Positions 36,348 to 46,296 are shown, counted from the first letter of the stretch. The stretch is DNA of 64,000 bases from Rhodobiaceae bacterium (GCA_003330885.1 CP030277.1:1054001-1118000), one strand, 5' to 3'. Translations and numbers: made by a program. Notes: generated by a model from the sequence alone, not told the origin.

Positions 36348-37207
36348 GCTTGAAACTGTTTTGACCATATCACCCGTAGATAGCGTAGCTGTCTCCTGAA
36401 GGCGGGAACATCACTCGAGTGATGGAAAAGATCGAACCCCGGTGATCTGAGTTTCCCAGCATAGAGTGAGCGCAATATCGTCGGCAGCATGGCTGGGACC
36501 AGCCTCGCATTTGAACGTAAGTCCAGATCTCCAGCCTCGGACATGAGCTTATCCGCATGCTTGAGAATTTCTTCCAGAGCAAGATGGAGCCCCAGTGATG
36601 ATGCTCCCTGAAACAAGGCATGAGGGTCGATGTCATGTCGGCCCATTATGTCCAAAGGTAGGGACAATTGAGAGGACGCCGCATCGTGCGGGATCCGGCG
36701 CAGCTGATTGATCAAGCTGGCGACCATCAAATGGGTTGTGGCGATTGTTGAAGTTTCATCATTCAGGGTTTCACCAGTGATACGGCTGGAAAGCTCCAAA
36801 TGACGCACCGAGACTTGCTGGTGAAACTCGACGAGTTCTTCCAGTGTAGCGAAGGGGTGTTCGGCGAGGTCACGCGCTCGAAGGTCTATAAGTGAAACCA
36901 GATCTGCTGGCACTAACCCATGACCGAAGAATGTTTCCGCGAGCCCGGCTGCAATCTCATGCCCCGGATTGCTCAACGGCGTCATGGTTTCAAGTGTTTC
37001 GCGCCACCATTGGAATCGGATGTCGGCGAGCATCGGCTCGCTGACGGTTGTGGGAATACGCATCATTTCCGCATCGAAGGCAAAATATGCCACCAAGGGA
37101 GCGCGGACTGCGTCCGGCGTGAGCAGCACAGCCAGGTAGCGGTCATGGTCAAACCGCTTCAGCTGATCAAGACAATAGTGGAAACGGTCCTGCTTCATGG
37201 GCCTCAT
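36344..37207 (-). CDS. Squalene/phytoene synthase-fold protein, NDUFAF6-like
   Basis: This protein of about 287 residues begins at [17 protein letters not shown] and shows [15 protein letters not shown] and an all-helical pattern of the squalene/phytoene synthase superfamily. It lacks clear paired DxxxD prenyl-diphosphate motifs. That and the neighbouring Mth938 gene match the alphaproteobacterial relatives of mitochondrial complex I assembly factor NDUFAF6. A non-catalytic or specialised assembly role is thus more likely than carotenoid synthesis (inference). The frame extends to 37519 but the added part overlaps the next gene and is poor; ATG at 37198 is also possible. Confidence 0.75.
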   Translation of the reverse strand: MRPMKQDRFHYCLDQLKRFDHDRYLAVLLTPDAVRAPLVAYFAFDAEMMRIPTTVSEPMLADIRFQWWRETLETMTPLSNPGHEIAAGLAETFFGHGLVPADLVSLIDLRARDLAEHPFATLEELVEFHQQVSVRHLELSSRITGETLNDETSTIATTHLMVASLINQLRRIPHDAASSQLSLPLDIMGRHDIDPHALFQGASSLGLHLALEEILKHADKLMSEAGDLDLRSNARLVPAMLPTILRSLYAGKLRSPGFDLFHHSSDVPAFRRQLRYLRVIWSKQFQA

Positions 37208-37286
37208 GCCAAAAAGAACGGGACTGCTCTCAGATGAAAGCAGCCCCGCAAATCCAGTAAGCTCCGGGGGTATTCCCCGACGCCTA

Positions 37287-37889
37287 TTAGTAGATGTTTT
37301 GCGCTGAAACCATTGCAAACAGCATTGGGATCGAAAGCAAAGTGTTGGTTCGCGAGAAAGCTTTGGCTGTTCCGGCTGCTTTTGCTTTCGCATCTGCGTC
37401 AGCATCAACCATCCCAAGAGCGATCTTCTGGTTTGGCCAGATGACGAACCAGACGTTGAACCACATAATTGTGCCGAACCACATGCCAATACCAATGGCG
37501 ATGTTTTTCTCAACCGCAAATCCGTTCATTGCACCCAGTGTGAAGGCATCAAGAAGATAGCCGTTCATAGAGGCGAGCAGAATGCCGGTTACGATGGTCG
37601 CCATGGCACCCCAGCGGAACCACCAGAGAGCTTCCGGTGCGATTACCTTTGAGATGGCGGGTTTCTGTTCGTCAGGAATGTTTCCCATGTTCGGGATCTG
37701 AACGAAATTGAAATACCACAAGAGGCCGATCCACATGACTCCGCTCAAGACATGGAGCCAGCGCATGATGAAGGCACCAAAGGCGTGGTCAAATGTGCCA
37801 CCCCAATTCAGGTACATAAGAAGAAGAACGGCTGCGACAACAAAACCGGCAATAACGGTATTTCGCAGCGAATCTAGAATTGCAGACAT
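37287..37889 (-). CDS. PuuD-like (DUF989) membrane protein without cytochrome domain
   Basis: This 200-residue protein has about five membrane helices with the motifs MRWLHVLSGVMWIGLLWYFNF, ALWWFRWGAMATIVTGILLA and GIGMWFGTIMWFNVWFVIWP. These are typical of the membrane domain of urate hydroxylase PuuD (DUF989). Full-length PuuD carries a C-terminal cytochrome c domain that is absent here; the protein ends AMVSAQNIY. The activity is unknown and urate oxidation should not be assumed. AAGGGGGACAG precedes the start. It lies between the NDUFAF6-like and NDUFAF3-like genes. Confidence 0.8.
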   Translation of the reverse strand: MSAILDSLRNTVIAGFVVAAVLLLMYLNWGGTFDHAFGAFIMRWLHVLSGVMWIGLLWYFNFVQIPNMGNIPDEQKPAISKVIAPEALWWFRWGAMATIVTGILLASMNGYLLDAFTLGAMNGFAVEKNIAIGIGMWFGTIMWFNVWFVIWPNQKIALGMVDADADAKAKAAGTAKAFSRTNTLLSIPMLFAMVSAQNIY

Positions 37890-38090
37890 GGGTTGCTGTC
37901 CCCCTTTTTTGCGTGCGCGCTAGATGGTCAACGCACAAGCCACATTCTCGCCCCTCTAGACTGGTGACCGGATCAAGCCGGCCAATACCAATACGACTCA
38001 CCGGGCGAGCCAAAGAAATTACCGAATGAGATTAGGAGCTTCGGTCAGAAAAGCCAAGCAATCCAAGCGAAGAAAAGTAAAGAAAGTTCT

Positions 38091-38471
38091 TTATTCAACG
38101 GCAATGAGCGCAGCGGCGACGCGCCGTTGTTCTCCTAATAGGACATTATAGGTGCGACACGCTGCGCCAGTGTCCATAACCTCAAAATGCAAAGGGATGT
38201 TGATGAGGTGCTCCCTTACTTCTTTCGACGGAAACTGCAGAGAAGCTCCGGTTCCGATCAGAAGAAGATCAAAGCTTTCGATCGCCGCAGCAATCTCTAC
38301 AAAATGATCTGGTGTCACCTGGTCAATCGCCGTTACACCCCAGGGAAACATGCCGACATCAGGCAGCAGATACATGGAGCCTTCGACACGTTTCTTGTCG
38401 ATGCGAAAGCCCATCTCACCATAAGCGTCTATAGGTGGTTGGCTGCCAAAGTCAGTATTGGAGAGTTCCAT
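38091..38471 (-). CDS. Mth938-domain protein (NDUFAF3-like)
   Basis: This 126-residue protein has the Mth938 fold signature: IDAYGEMGFRI, SMYLLPDVGMFPW, LLLIGTGASLQFPS, EVMDTGAACRTYNVLLGEQRRVAAALI. Eukaryotic NDUFAF3 belongs to this family and assists assembly of the peripheral arm of respiratory complex I. The gene is 4 bases downstream of secF, a position common in Alphaproteobacteria, and near an NDUFAF6-like gene. A role in complex I maturation is inferred from that context. Confidence 0.88.
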   Translation of the reverse strand: MELSNTDFGSQPPIDAYGEMGFRIDKKRVEGSMYLLPDVGMFPWGVTAIDQVTPDHFVEIAAAIESFDLLLIGTGASLQFPSKEVREHLINIPLHFEVMDTGAACRTYNVLLGEQRRVAAALIAVE

Positions 38472-38475
38472 CCGC

Positions 38476-39405
38476 CTATACTGATGGAGTTGAGCTTGGT
38501 GCGGCTACGCTCCAGTCACGTTTCACACCGAGGATCATTAGCAGCGGTGCAGCAATGAAAATGGATGAATAGGTACCGATAAAGACACCCCACATCATCG
38601 CAAACGTGAATCCGCGAATGACTTCTCCGCCAAAAATATAAAGGGCCAATAGCGCAAGAAGGGTTGTGATTGACGTCATAGCCGTACGCGACAGCGTTTC
38701 ATTGATGGAGCGGTCAAGCAGCTCACCCAGATCGAGCTTTTTATATTTGCGCAAGTTCTCCCGCACCCTGTCATACACAACAACCGTGTCATTCATCGAG
38801 TATCCGACAATGGTCAGGATCGCCGCGATGATCGACAGATTGAATTCCAGCTGGAAGATCGAAAATATGCCAATAGTTAGAAGGACGTCATGCATGAGCG
38901 CCAAAACAGCACCTACAGAGAACTGCCATTCAAAACGAAACCAGATGTAAACCAGCATCAGGATCACAGCTATGACAACAGCAAGTGTGCCTGCTTCGAC
39001 CAGTTCAGAACTGACTTTCGGGCCGACAACTTCGACCCGCCGATACTCAACGCCTTCGCCAAGCTCACCACGGATGAGCTCAACGACGGTTTGGTCGCTC
39101 CCCTCCGTTTCAGCCTGTTGCTCCACTCGGATGAGCACATCATTCGGGGCGCCAAATTCCTGAACCTGGACATCTCCAAGATTGAGGGACGACAACCGGT
39201 TTCTGAGATCACCAATATCAGCTGGCCCCTCGGTCCCGATCTCGATCATGGTGCCGCCGCGAAAATCGATCCCGAAGTTGAGGCCATTTGTAAAAAACAA
39301 AGCCATAGATGCCAGGACCATTAGAGCGGACACGGCATAGGCGACGTGCCTCAAACCGATAAATTTGAAGGCAGTGTCTGCAGGAACGAGCTTAAGTCTA
39401 AACAT
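38476..39405 (-). CDS. secF: Protein translocase subunit SecF
   Basis: This 309-residue inner membrane protein has six helices and the first periplasmic domain. Motifs: GIDFRGGTMIEI, VEVVGPKVSSELVEAG, IVGYSMNDTVVVYDRVREN and SRTAMTSITTLLALL. With SecD it uses the proton gradient to complete export through SecYEG. ATG at 39405 follows AGGAGCGC. It is 11 bases downstream of secD. Confidence 0.97.
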   Translation of the reverse strand: MFRLKLVPADTAFKFIGLRHVAYAVSALMVLASMALFFTNGLNFGIDFRGGTMIEIGTEGPADIGDLRNRLSSLNLGDVQVQEFGAPNDVLIRVEQQAETEGSDQTVVELIRGELGEGVEYRRVEVVGPKVSSELVEAGTLAVVIAVILMLVYIWFRFEWQFSVGAVLALMHDVLLTIGIFSIFQLEFNLSIIAAILTIVGYSMNDTVVVYDRVRENLRKYKKLDLGELLDRSINETLSRTAMTSITTLLALLALYIFGGEVIRGFTFAMMWGVFIGTYSSIFIAAPLLMILGVKRDWSVAAPSSTPSV

Positions 39406-39416
39406 GGGCAGCGCTC

Positions 39417-41042
39417 CTAAAGGATCAACTCTTTGGGCCGCCGAGCACGGAACCAAAGAGCCACCATCAGTCGGGTAACGACGAAGGCGGTGAAAACAGA
39501 TGTGATAATCCCGACACCCAGTGTCACGGAGAACCCACGGACAGGACCGGATCCAAGCTGGAACAGGATTGCCGCTGCAATGAAGGTTGTGATGTTAGCA
39601 TCAAGGATGGTCGTCAGCGCCTTGTCATAGCCAATTTGGATGGCATTGATCGGCGTTTTTCCATTCCTGATTTCTTCTCGAATGCGTTCGAAGATGAGAA
39701 CGTTTGCGTCAACTGCCATGCCGATCGTGAGAACAATACCCGCGATACCAGGCAATGTAAGAGTGGCACCAAGTATGGAGAGCGTCGCTGCAATGAGGAA
39801 CACATTGATGATAAGCGCGATGTTGGCAAACACGCCAAACAGGCCGTAGGAAAGCGCGATATAGATGATCACCGCCGCAAAGCCAATGATGGCTGCAATA
39901 CGTCCAGCCTCCACACTGTCAGCACCGAGGCCAGGGCCAACCGTTCGTTCTTCCAGAATGTTCAATGGGGCAGGCAATGCACCGGCACGCAGCAAGACGG
40001 CCAGATCATTGGCTGTCTGAACCGTGTAGCCGCCTGAGATCTGCCCACGCCCACCAAGAATGGGTTCACGAATATTAGGTGCGCTGATGACTTCATTATC
40101 AAGCACGATAGCAAATGGACGTCCAACATTTGCCGCTGTGACTTCGCCAAACTTACGAGCGCCAGACGTGTCGAACTGGAAGGTAATGATGGGCTCATTT
40201 GTCTGCTGATCAAACCCCGGCTGCGCATCCGTCAGGCTTTCACCACTTACCATCACCCGTTTCCGCACCAAGATAGCTTGCGGCGGCTCAAACTCTGTCA
40301 GATAGAGAATTTCGGCACCCTGCGGAACACGGGTCGCAAGTGCTTGCTGAGCCGTCATAGTCTGGTCAACCAATCGGAAGGAGAGCTTCGCCGTCTTGCC
40401 AAGGAGTGCTTTAAGGCGCTCAGGATCATCAAGACCGGGCACCTCAACCACAATTCGATTGTCCCCTTGGCGTTGAATGCTGGGTTCCGTTGTGCCCAGT
40501 TCGTCGATCCTGCGACGAACAATTTCAATGGACTGGGAGACAGCTGAGCGTGCTCTGGCAATGCTCGACGCTTCTGTCGGCGCAAGTGTTACCTTGCCGC
40601 CTTCCCCGAGCGTAACGTCCAGATCCAGTTCTGCCGCACCTGTGAACAGGTTGGTGTTGATCTGAGTTGCTAGACCGCGCAGGGCTTCAAGACCACGCGT
40701 TTCATCCTCTGGCTTGCGGATTCGGACCACAACTTCGCCCTGCGAGATGCCCAGTCCTGTGTAGCCAATCGGTCCGCCTTCTAGCTCACGGTCCCGAAGA
40801 GTTGCACGAACGTCAGCGCGGAGATTCTCCAGCCGCTCCGATTGAACAGCCTGCGTATCAACTTCCAGCAGCAGATAAGAGCCACCCTGGAGGTCAAGCC
40901 CCAGCACTATTTGGCGCTGCGGTACCCAATCCGGCAGGTCAGTCAGCTGCTCTTGAGCGAAGAAGTTCGGGATCGTGTAAATGAGACCCGCAAGGCTCAG
41001 CAGAACGATCAGCGTGATTTTCCAGGGTTCGAAACGAAGCAT
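39417..41042 (-). CDS. secD: Protein translocase subunit SecD
   Basis: This 541-residue RND-type membrane protein has an N-terminal helix, a large periplasmic domain (LGLDLQGGSYLLLEVD, RIDELGTTEPSIQRQG, VEVPGLDDPERLKALLGKTA), and five C-terminal helices (IVLTIGMAVDANVLIFERIREE). It partners SecF and acts after SecA-driven translocation. The length fits alphaproteobacterial SecD. yajC lies 36 bases upstream in the same direction. Confidence 0.98.
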   Translation of the reverse strand: MLRFEPWKITLIVLLSLAGLIYTIPNFFAQEQLTDLPDWVPQRQIVLGLDLQGGSYLLLEVDTQAVQSERLENLRADVRATLRDRELEGGPIGYTGLGISQGEVVVRIRKPEDETRGLEALRGLATQINTNLFTGAAELDLDVTLGEGGKVTLAPTEASSIARARSAVSQSIEIVRRRIDELGTTEPSIQRQGDNRIVVEVPGLDDPERLKALLGKTAKLSFRLVDQTMTAQQALATRVPQGAEILYLTEFEPPQAILVRKRVMVSGESLTDAQPGFDQQTNEPIITFQFDTSGARKFGEVTAANVGRPFAIVLDNEVISAPNIREPILGGRGQISGGYTVQTANDLAVLLRAGALPAPLNILEERTVGPGLGADSVEAGRIAAIIGFAAVIIYIALSYGLFGVFANIALIINVFLIAATLSILGATLTLPGIAGIVLTIGMAVDANVLIFERIREEIRNGKTPINAIQIGYDKALTTILDANITTFIAAAILFQLGSGPVRGFSVTLGVGIITSVFTAFVVTRLMVALWFRARRPKELIL

Positions 41043-41078
41043 GAGAACGCCTTTAAGTGAAGCGAAACGGAGTGACCG

Positions 41079-41429
41079 TCAGGCGTCTTTGTTTGTGTTT
41101 GCCGCGTCAGGAGCTGGCTGAGATTTGGAGCGAACGTTTGACAGTGTGCTCTTGATCACCTTGATCCGAACACCATCAGCGATTTCAACTTGAACGTCGT
41201 CGCCGTCGCTCACTTTAGTGACTTTGCCCATGATACCACCCGCGGTAATCACTTCGTCACCGCGGCGCACTGCGTTTACCATTTCCGCGTGATCTTTCGC
41301 CCGTTTCTGTTGAGGGCGAATAACAAGGAAATACATGATCGCGAAGATCGCTACCAACGGAAACACGAACGATAGAAGCTCTCCCCCACCCCCGGCGGCG
41401 GTTTCAGCATAGGCGGGCGTAATAAACAT
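41079..41429 (-). CDS. yajC: Preprotein translocase subunit YajC
   Basis: This 116-residue protein has one membrane helix (FVFPLVAIFAIMYFLVIRPQQKR) and the conserved cytoplasmic motif VRRGDEVITAGGIMGKVTKVSDGDDVQVEIADGV-type region. It associates with SecDF. It is the first gene of yajC-secD-secF and faces away from the DUF815 ATPase gene across 198 bases. Confidence 0.95.
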   Translation of the reverse strand: MFITPAYAETAAGGGGELLSFVFPLVAIFAIMYFLVIRPQQKRAKDHAEMVNAVRRGDEVITAGGIMGKVTKVSDGDDVQVEIADGVRIKVIKSTLSNVRSKSQPAPDAANTNKDA

Positions 41430-41627
41430 TCGATGGCTCTCCGTGGCGGCCAGAAAACAGAATCCGGCATTAGGTCAAGTTTGGCGCGGACTATACCGGC
41501 ACGGGCACGCTTTGCAAAGCCAGTATCCCTTTGCAAACCGGGACTTAGGGCGTTTTTTAGCGATATCGGATGGCCTCAGGATAACTCGGGGAGAACCCCT
41601 TGGACAACATTGACGAAGAAGGCTCAA

Positions 41628-42512
41628 ATGATACGGTCCCGCCCCATGACCAAGATGAAATCAACACCTGGACAGGCACTATTGGAGCGGATCGCGACAG
41701 CTCTGGAACGCCTTGCGCCCGCACCGAGCAACCCTGGTGATTTGAGCTCTGCTGACGCCTTTCTTTGGCAATCCGGCGCCGAGGCCCTGAGCCCCGTCCT
41801 GTCCGTCGCCCGTGTTGACATCAGTCTTCTCAAGGGGGTGGATCGCCAGAGAGATCAGCTTCTGGAGAATACAGAGCGGTTTGCGAAGGGCCTTCCGTCC
41901 AACAATGCGCTTCTTTGGGGCGCCAGAGGCATGGGAAAGAGTTCGCTGGTCAAGGCAGTGCATGGCACGATCAACCAGCAACGCCCCGGTGCGCTTGCTC
42001 TCGTCGAAATCCACAGGGAAGATGTGGAAAGCCTGCCAGCCCTCATGACGCTGCTGAAGGGTGCAGGCCGTCAGACGGTGGTCTTTTGCGATGATCTTTC
42101 ATTCGACAAGGATGAGACCAGTTACAAATCCCTCAAGGCGGTCCTGGAAGGCGGTATCGAAGGACGCCCAGACAATGTGATCTTCTATGCAACATCTAAT
42201 CGGCGCCATCTGATGCCGCGCGACATGATGGAGAACGAGCGGTCAACGGCGATTAATCCCTCCGAGGCCGTCGAAGAACGCGTTTCCCTGTCAGACCGGT
42301 TTGGCCTGTGGCTTGGCTTTCACAAATGCAGTCAGGATGAATACCTGTCCATGGTACAGGCCTATGCATCCCATCACGGTCTAAAAATCTCGGAAGAAGA
42401 GCTTCGCGTCGGTGCCATTGAATGGACGGCAACCCGAGGCGGCCGCTCAGGCCGCGTTGCCTGGCAATACATCCAGGATGTTGCCGGACGTTTGGGACAG
42501 AAACTCAGCTGA
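41628..42512 (+). CDS. DUF815 AAA-type ATPase
   Basis: This 294-residue protein is a P-loop ATPase with Walker A GARGMGKSS, Walker B VVFCDDLSF, and the family motif NVIFYATSNRRHLMPRDM. Family members often sit beside yajC/secDF in Alphaproteobacteria; their client is unknown. The frame is open back to 41433, but ATG at 41628, 6 bases after GAAGG, fits the family start; ATG at 41646 is the alternative. It is the only plus-strand gene between 36.3 and 55 kb and converges on the LytM lipoprotein gene. Confidence 0.88.
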   Translation: MIRSRPMTKMKSTPGQALLERIATALERLAPAPSNPGDLSSADAFLWQSGAEALSPVLSVARVDISLLKGVDRQRDQLLENTERFAKGLPSNNALLWGARGMGKSSLVKAVHGTINQQRPGALALVEIHREDVESLPALMTLLKGAGRQTVVFCDDLSFDKDETSYKSLKAVLEGGIEGRPDNVIFYATSNRRHLMPRDMMENERSTAINPSEAVEERVSLSDRFGLWLGFHKCSQDEYLSMVQAYASHHGLKISEEELRVGAIEWTATRGGRSGRVAWQYIQDVAGRLGQKLS

Positions 42513-42518
42513 GATCTG

Positions 42519-43436
42519 CTAGCTGCTCATGGCTTTAATAGGATCAAGCGCCTGCGAGCCGCGTCGGATCTCAAAGTGAACTTGAGCGGTTTGCACACTG
42601 CCGGTTCGTCCCGCAAGGGCGATCGTTTGGCCTTTGGTGACCGTCGCTCCTCGTTGAACCAGAAGCTCACCATTATGCGCGTAGGCTGTCATCCATCCAT
42701 TTGAATGCCTGACAAGCAAGAGGTTGCCATAGCCACGAAGCTCATTCCCGGCATAGGCAACCACACCTGTCTGAGCAGCTCGTACCGGCGTACCCTCTGG
42801 CACAGCGATATTTATGCCGTCATTGTGGAGGCCGTCAGCCTTGGGTCCAAACCGGGAAATGATCCGTCCTTCAGCAGGCCAGATGAAATCGCCGGTTGCA
42901 GGAGGCGGTGTTGCCAAAGGAGGTTTGCTGCGTGGCGTCGGCGCGCCGGTAGATGGCCGTGCAGGTGCTGCAGCAACCTGTGTATCTCGCGGCTGATCGC
43001 CTGGAATAGAGAGCCTTTGGCCGACGCGCAGACTGTTATCTGGGCCGATGCCGTTGGCAGACTTCAGATCGCCCTGCTCAACTTTGTACATGGATGAAAT
43101 GCGATAGACCGTCTCACCCGGTTTCACCACATGAGTGCGCGCGGCGATGCTGGTTCTTGAACGTGGCCCCGAAGTAGATGATGGACGCGCAGTCGGTCTT
43201 GCACGATTGCGAACAGACGCGGTTGTGGTCTGAGGCCGCGGACGTGGTCGTGCCGCAGGTCCGGATGAATTGCTGGATGAAGACGCGCTTGGGTAGCTGC
43301 GATAGTCATATTGACTGTCCCACCAGGGATCTGAGGATCCAGCGCAGGACGCCAGTGTTAGCGTAAGAAGGAAAACCCCCGCCCGGCGAGCCTGCCGACC
43401 AAGTTTTTTTTCAATATTTTCCGCATCTAGGGACAT
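42519..43436 (-). CDS. LysM-LytM (M23) lipoprotein, probably non-catalytic
   Basis: This 305-residue lipoprotein has the lipobox LTLASC (Cys31), a Ser/Arg/Pro-rich linker and a LysM domain (HVVKPGETVYRISSMYKV...RVGQRLSIPG, about 108-152). A C-terminal M23 domain follows (GLHNDGINIAVPEGTPV, LLLVRHSNGWMTAYAHN, TAQVHFEIRRG). The metal ligands HxGxD and HxH are altered (HNDGIN and QVHF), so peptidase activity is doubtful. NlpD/EnvC-type proteins with such changes activate cell-wall amidases, which is the likely role. It is 9 bases downstream of pcm in the same direction. Confidence 0.88.
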   Translation of the reverse strand: MSLDAENIEKKLGRQARRAGVFLLTLTLASCAGSSDPWWDSQYDYRSYPSASSSSNSSGPAARPRPRPQTTTASVRNRARPTARPSSTSGPRSRTSIAARTHVVKPGETVYRISSMYKVEQGDLKSANGIGPDNSLRVGQRLSIPGDQPRDTQVAAAPARPSTGAPTPRSKPPLATPPPATGDFIWPAEGRIISRFGPKADGLHNDGINIAVPEGTPVRAAQTGVVAYAGNELRGYGNLLLVRHSNGWMTAYAHNGELLVQRGATVTKGQTIALAGRTGSVQTAQVHFEIRRGSQALDPIKAMSS

Positions 43437-43445
43437 TTTTCCCCC

Positions 43446-44132
43446 TCAGCTTTCGCGCGCGACCCCCTCAACAAGCGGAACGAATCGCACGGGAAGAAGT
43501 TCTTCCACGTTTGCACCGTCTTCATGACGTGTCAGCCGGACAAGCTTTTGGCCTTCTTGTCCGCCCTCTACGTCTACCGGCACCACCATAATACCCCCTA
43601 CTTTCAATTGGTTAGCCAATTCGAGAGGTATTTCAGGCGCCGCCGCAGTGACGATAATCCGGTCAAATGGAGCCTGTTCGGGCCACCCTTTGCCGCCATC
43701 ACCAACCTGCGCGGTAATATTGTGGAAACCAAGAATTTCGAAACGCTTAACAGCGTCGTTTAAAAGTGTCCGATATCGCTCAATTGTGTAAACGCGGCGG
43801 CATAATTGGGCCAAAACAGCCGCCTGATAACCCGATCCCGTGCCCACTTCGAGCACTTTCATGCGCTCACCGACCTCCAATTTTTCCGTCATATAGGCCA
43901 CGACGTAGGGCTGAGAGATTGTTTGGCCACACTCGATGGGTAAAGCATGGTCATCATAAGCCTGCTCTACGAAGGAACCGGTGACAAAGGTCTCCCTGGG
44001 AACCCGCTCAATCGCAGATAAAACCCGTCCGTCCCGAATGCCCTGACGCCGAAGTGCCATAACAAGTCGGATTTTGCCGGCCTCCAGCTCTTCTGCAGCT
44101 TCCAGACCCTCTGATTTTTCCCCAGCCGTCAT
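43446..44132 (-). CDS. pcm: Protein-L-isoaspartate O-methyltransferase
   Basis: This 228-residue SAM-dependent enzyme initiates repair of isoaspartyl residues in damaged proteins. It shows VPRETFVTG, GQTISQPYVVAYMTE, the SAM loop VLEVGTGSGYQAAVLAQL and FDRIIVTAAAPEIP. The gene follows surE by 5 bases, the usual surE-pcm pairing in proteobacteria. Confidence 0.96.
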   Translation of the reverse strand: MTAGEKSEGLEAAEELEAGKIRLVMALRRQGIRDGRVLSAIERVPRETFVTGSFVEQAYDDHALPIECGQTISQPYVVAYMTEKLEVGERMKVLEVGTGSGYQAAVLAQLCRRVYTIERYRTLLNDAVKRFEILGFHNITAQVGDGGKGWPEQAPFDRIIVTAAAPEIPLELANQLKVGGIMVVPVDVEGGQEGQKLVRLTRHEDGANVEELLPVRFVPLVEGVARES

Positions 44133-44137
44133 AAAAT

Positions 44138-44950
44138 TTACGGGTCCGAAAAGGCCTGAACGAGCTTCTTCTGAGCTGATCCATGGCTGAGGTTTAAATG
44201 TAGGGGCGTGATGGAAATCCGTCCGTCATAGATAGACCGCAGATCGGTACCCTTTGGTGGGTTTGAAGGGATGCGCTGAAAGCCGGTCCAGTAATAGGGT
44301 TTGCCCATCCCGTCGACCCGCTCTTCGATCTTGACCAGAGACTGGTCACGCTTTCCCTGTCGCGTGATATCAATTCCCCCAACATTGCTGGCGGGCACGT
44401 CCGGGAAATTCACATTCATCAGCACATCATCCTGCCAGCCAACTGAGACCAGTTCCTGGATTATCCCAGGTCCATGAGTTTCAGCTGTCGCCCAATGTAG
44501 GTTCTGTGTTCCGTCAAAACCAAATGCCTGGCTGAGCGCGATTGAGGGAACACCAAGAACGGTTCCCTCCATGGCCGCGGCGATCGTGCCGGAATAGGTG
44601 ACATCGTCGGCGACATTCTGTCCCCGGTTCACACCAGACAGGACAAGCGTTGGCGGATTGTCGATCAAGACATGGCGAATGGCCATCAACACGCAATCTG
44701 TCGGCGTGCCCTCCACCGCATATTTGCGCGGTGAGATTTTGCGAAGCCGAAGAGGTTGCGAAAGCGTAAGCGAATGAGACGCCCCACTCTGTTCACTCTC
44801 AGGCGCAACGATCCAAATGTCCGATGACAATTGTTTCGCTATCTTCTCAAGCACCTTCAGTCCCGGTGCATGAATGCCATCATCATTGGTCAGAAGAATA
44901 CGGGTGCCGTCTAACGGCAGTTTCTTCTTCGCTCGAGCACGTTTAGCCAT
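44138..44950 (-). CDS. surE: 5'/3'-nucleotidase SurE
   Basis: This 270-residue metal-dependent survival protein dephosphorylates nucleotides. The family motif [13 protein letters not shown] is near the N-terminus, followed by [49 protein letters not shown]-type region and [11 protein letters not shown] at 44950 overlaps the serS end by 8 bases, implying coupling. A longer frame to 45079 is not supported. Confidence 0.96.
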   Translation of the reverse strand: MAKRARAKKKLPLDGTRILLTNDDGIHAPGLKVLEKIAKQLSSDIWIVAPESEQSGASHSLTLSQPLRLRKISPRKYAVEGTPTDCVLMAIRHVLIDNPPTLVLSGVNRGQNVADDVTYSGTIAAAMEGTVLGVPSIALSQAFGFDGTQNLHWATAETHGPGIIQELVSVGWQDDVLMNVNFPDVPASNVGGIDITRQGKRDQSLVKIEERVDGMGKPYYWTGFQRIPSNPPKGTDLRSIYDGRISITPLHLNLSHGSAQKKLVQAFSDP

Positions 44951-46226
44951 CTGCTGTAATGACCTCGAGTCCACCGAGGTAGGATTGCAGCACATCTGGA
45001 ACAGCAACGCTGCCGTCTGCCTGTTGGTAGTTCTCGAGAATGGCAACCATAGTTCGACCGACCGCGAGGCCAGATCCATTCAACGTATGAACGAATTTCG
45101 TGCCCTTCTCTCCGTCTGGGCGATAGCGCGCATTCATGCGGCGCGCCTGAAAGTCACCGCAAACCGAACAGCTGGAAATCTCCCGATAGGTATTTTGACC
45201 CGGGAGCCATACTTCAATGTCGTAGGTCCGCCGCGCGCCAAATCCCATATCACCGGTCGACAGCGTCATGGTGCGGAATGGTAGGTCGAGGCGCTTCAGA
45301 ACTTCTTCCGCGCAAGAAAGCATGCGCTCATGTTCTTCTGCAGATTGATCCGGTGTCGTAATGCTTACGAGCTCTACCTTGGAGAACTGGTGTTGCCGGA
45401 TCATGCCGCGTGTGTCGCGACCGGCAGATCCGGCCTCTGAGCGGAAACACGCGGTGTAGGCAGTCATCCGAAGAGGCAACTCTTCTTCCGACAGAATGCT
45501 TTCACGGACAGTATTGGTCAGCGGCACTTCCGCTGTGGGGATGAGCCAAAAGCCATCTTCTGTATGGAAGGCGTCCTCCGCAAATTTCGGCAACTGGTTG
45601 GTGCCAAACATTGCGTCGTCTTTGACAAGCAGCGGTGGTGCAATCTCTTGATACCCAAATTCTGTTGTATGCAGATCGAGCATAAAGTTGCCAATGGCTC
45701 GCTCCAGCCGTGCAAGCTGTTTACGCAGGATCACAAACCGGGAGCCAGACAGTTTCGCAGCTGTCTCGAAATCCATGAGGCCGAGGGCCTCACCAATATC
45801 GAAATGCTCTTTGGGTTCGAAATTGAACTGACGAGGCTCGCCAACTTTGTGACGCTCTACATTGGCTTCTTCATCTGCGCCGAGCGGCACATCTTCATGA
45901 GGCAGATTGGGCAGGCCGGAGAGAATGTCTTTGAGAGCCGCATCGAGCTGCCGTTCTTCCTCCTCACCCTCCTGGATTTTGGTTTTGAGCTCAGCTACTT
46001 CCGCCATCAGGGCGTTTGCCGTTTCCTCATCCCCTTTGCCCTTTGCCGCGCCAATTTGTTTGGAAGCGGCATTCCGGCGCGACTGGGCCTCTTGCATCGC
46101 AGCCACGACCTCACGGCGCTTGGCATCAAGCTCCAGAATGCGGGGCGATTGCGGGTCCATGAACCGTCTGCCAAGGGCCGCATCAAAGGCAGCTGGGTCA
46201 TCGCGAATAAGTTTGATATCGAACAT
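44943..46226 (-). CDS. serS: Seryl-tRNA synthetase
   Basis: This 427-residue class II synthetase has an N-terminal coiled-coil arm (about 30-105, rich in Lys/Glu/Ala) and catalytic motifs [20 protein letters not shown] (motif 2) and [19 protein letters not shown] (motif 3). It charges tRNA-Ser and tRNA-Sec. ATG at 46226 gives the standard [15 protein letters not shown] start. It overlaps surE and follows the tat genes after a gap with a possible terminator. Confidence 0.97.
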   Translation of the reverse strand: MFDIKLIRDDPAAFDAALGRRFMDPQSPRILELDAKRREVVAAMQEAQSRRNAASKQIGAAKGKGDEETANALMAEVAELKTKIQEGEEEERQLDAALKDILSGLPNLPHEDVPLGADEEANVERHKVGEPRQFNFEPKEHFDIGEALGLMDFETAAKLSGSRFVILRKQLARLERAIGNFMLDLHTTEFGYQEIAPPLLVKDDAMFGTNQLPKFAEDAFHTEDGFWLIPTAEVPLTNTVRESILSEEELPLRMTAYTACFRSEAGSAGRDTRGMIRQHQFSKVELVSITTPDQSAEEHERMLSCAEEVLKRLDLPFRTMTLSTGDMGFGARRTYDIEVWLPGQNTYREISSCSVCGDFQARRMNARYRPDGEKGTKFVHTLNGSGLAVGRTMVAILENYQQADGSVAVPDVLQSYLGGLEVITADG

Positions 46227-46277
46227 GGGAAGCCCCAAAACGGTAGAAATACAGGAAACCGAATCAATAAAATACAC

Positions 46278-46296
46278 AAAACGGTATTCAATACCG
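46278..46296 (-). terminator. Possible terminator after tatC (or operator for serS)
   Basis: On the minus strand CGGTATT-G-AATACCG is a perfect palindrome that can fold as CGGTA-TTGAA-TACCG and is followed directly by TTTT. It lies 59 bases after the tatC stop and 52 bases before the serS start. The stem is short, so it may instead be a protein-binding site. Confidence 0.4.
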
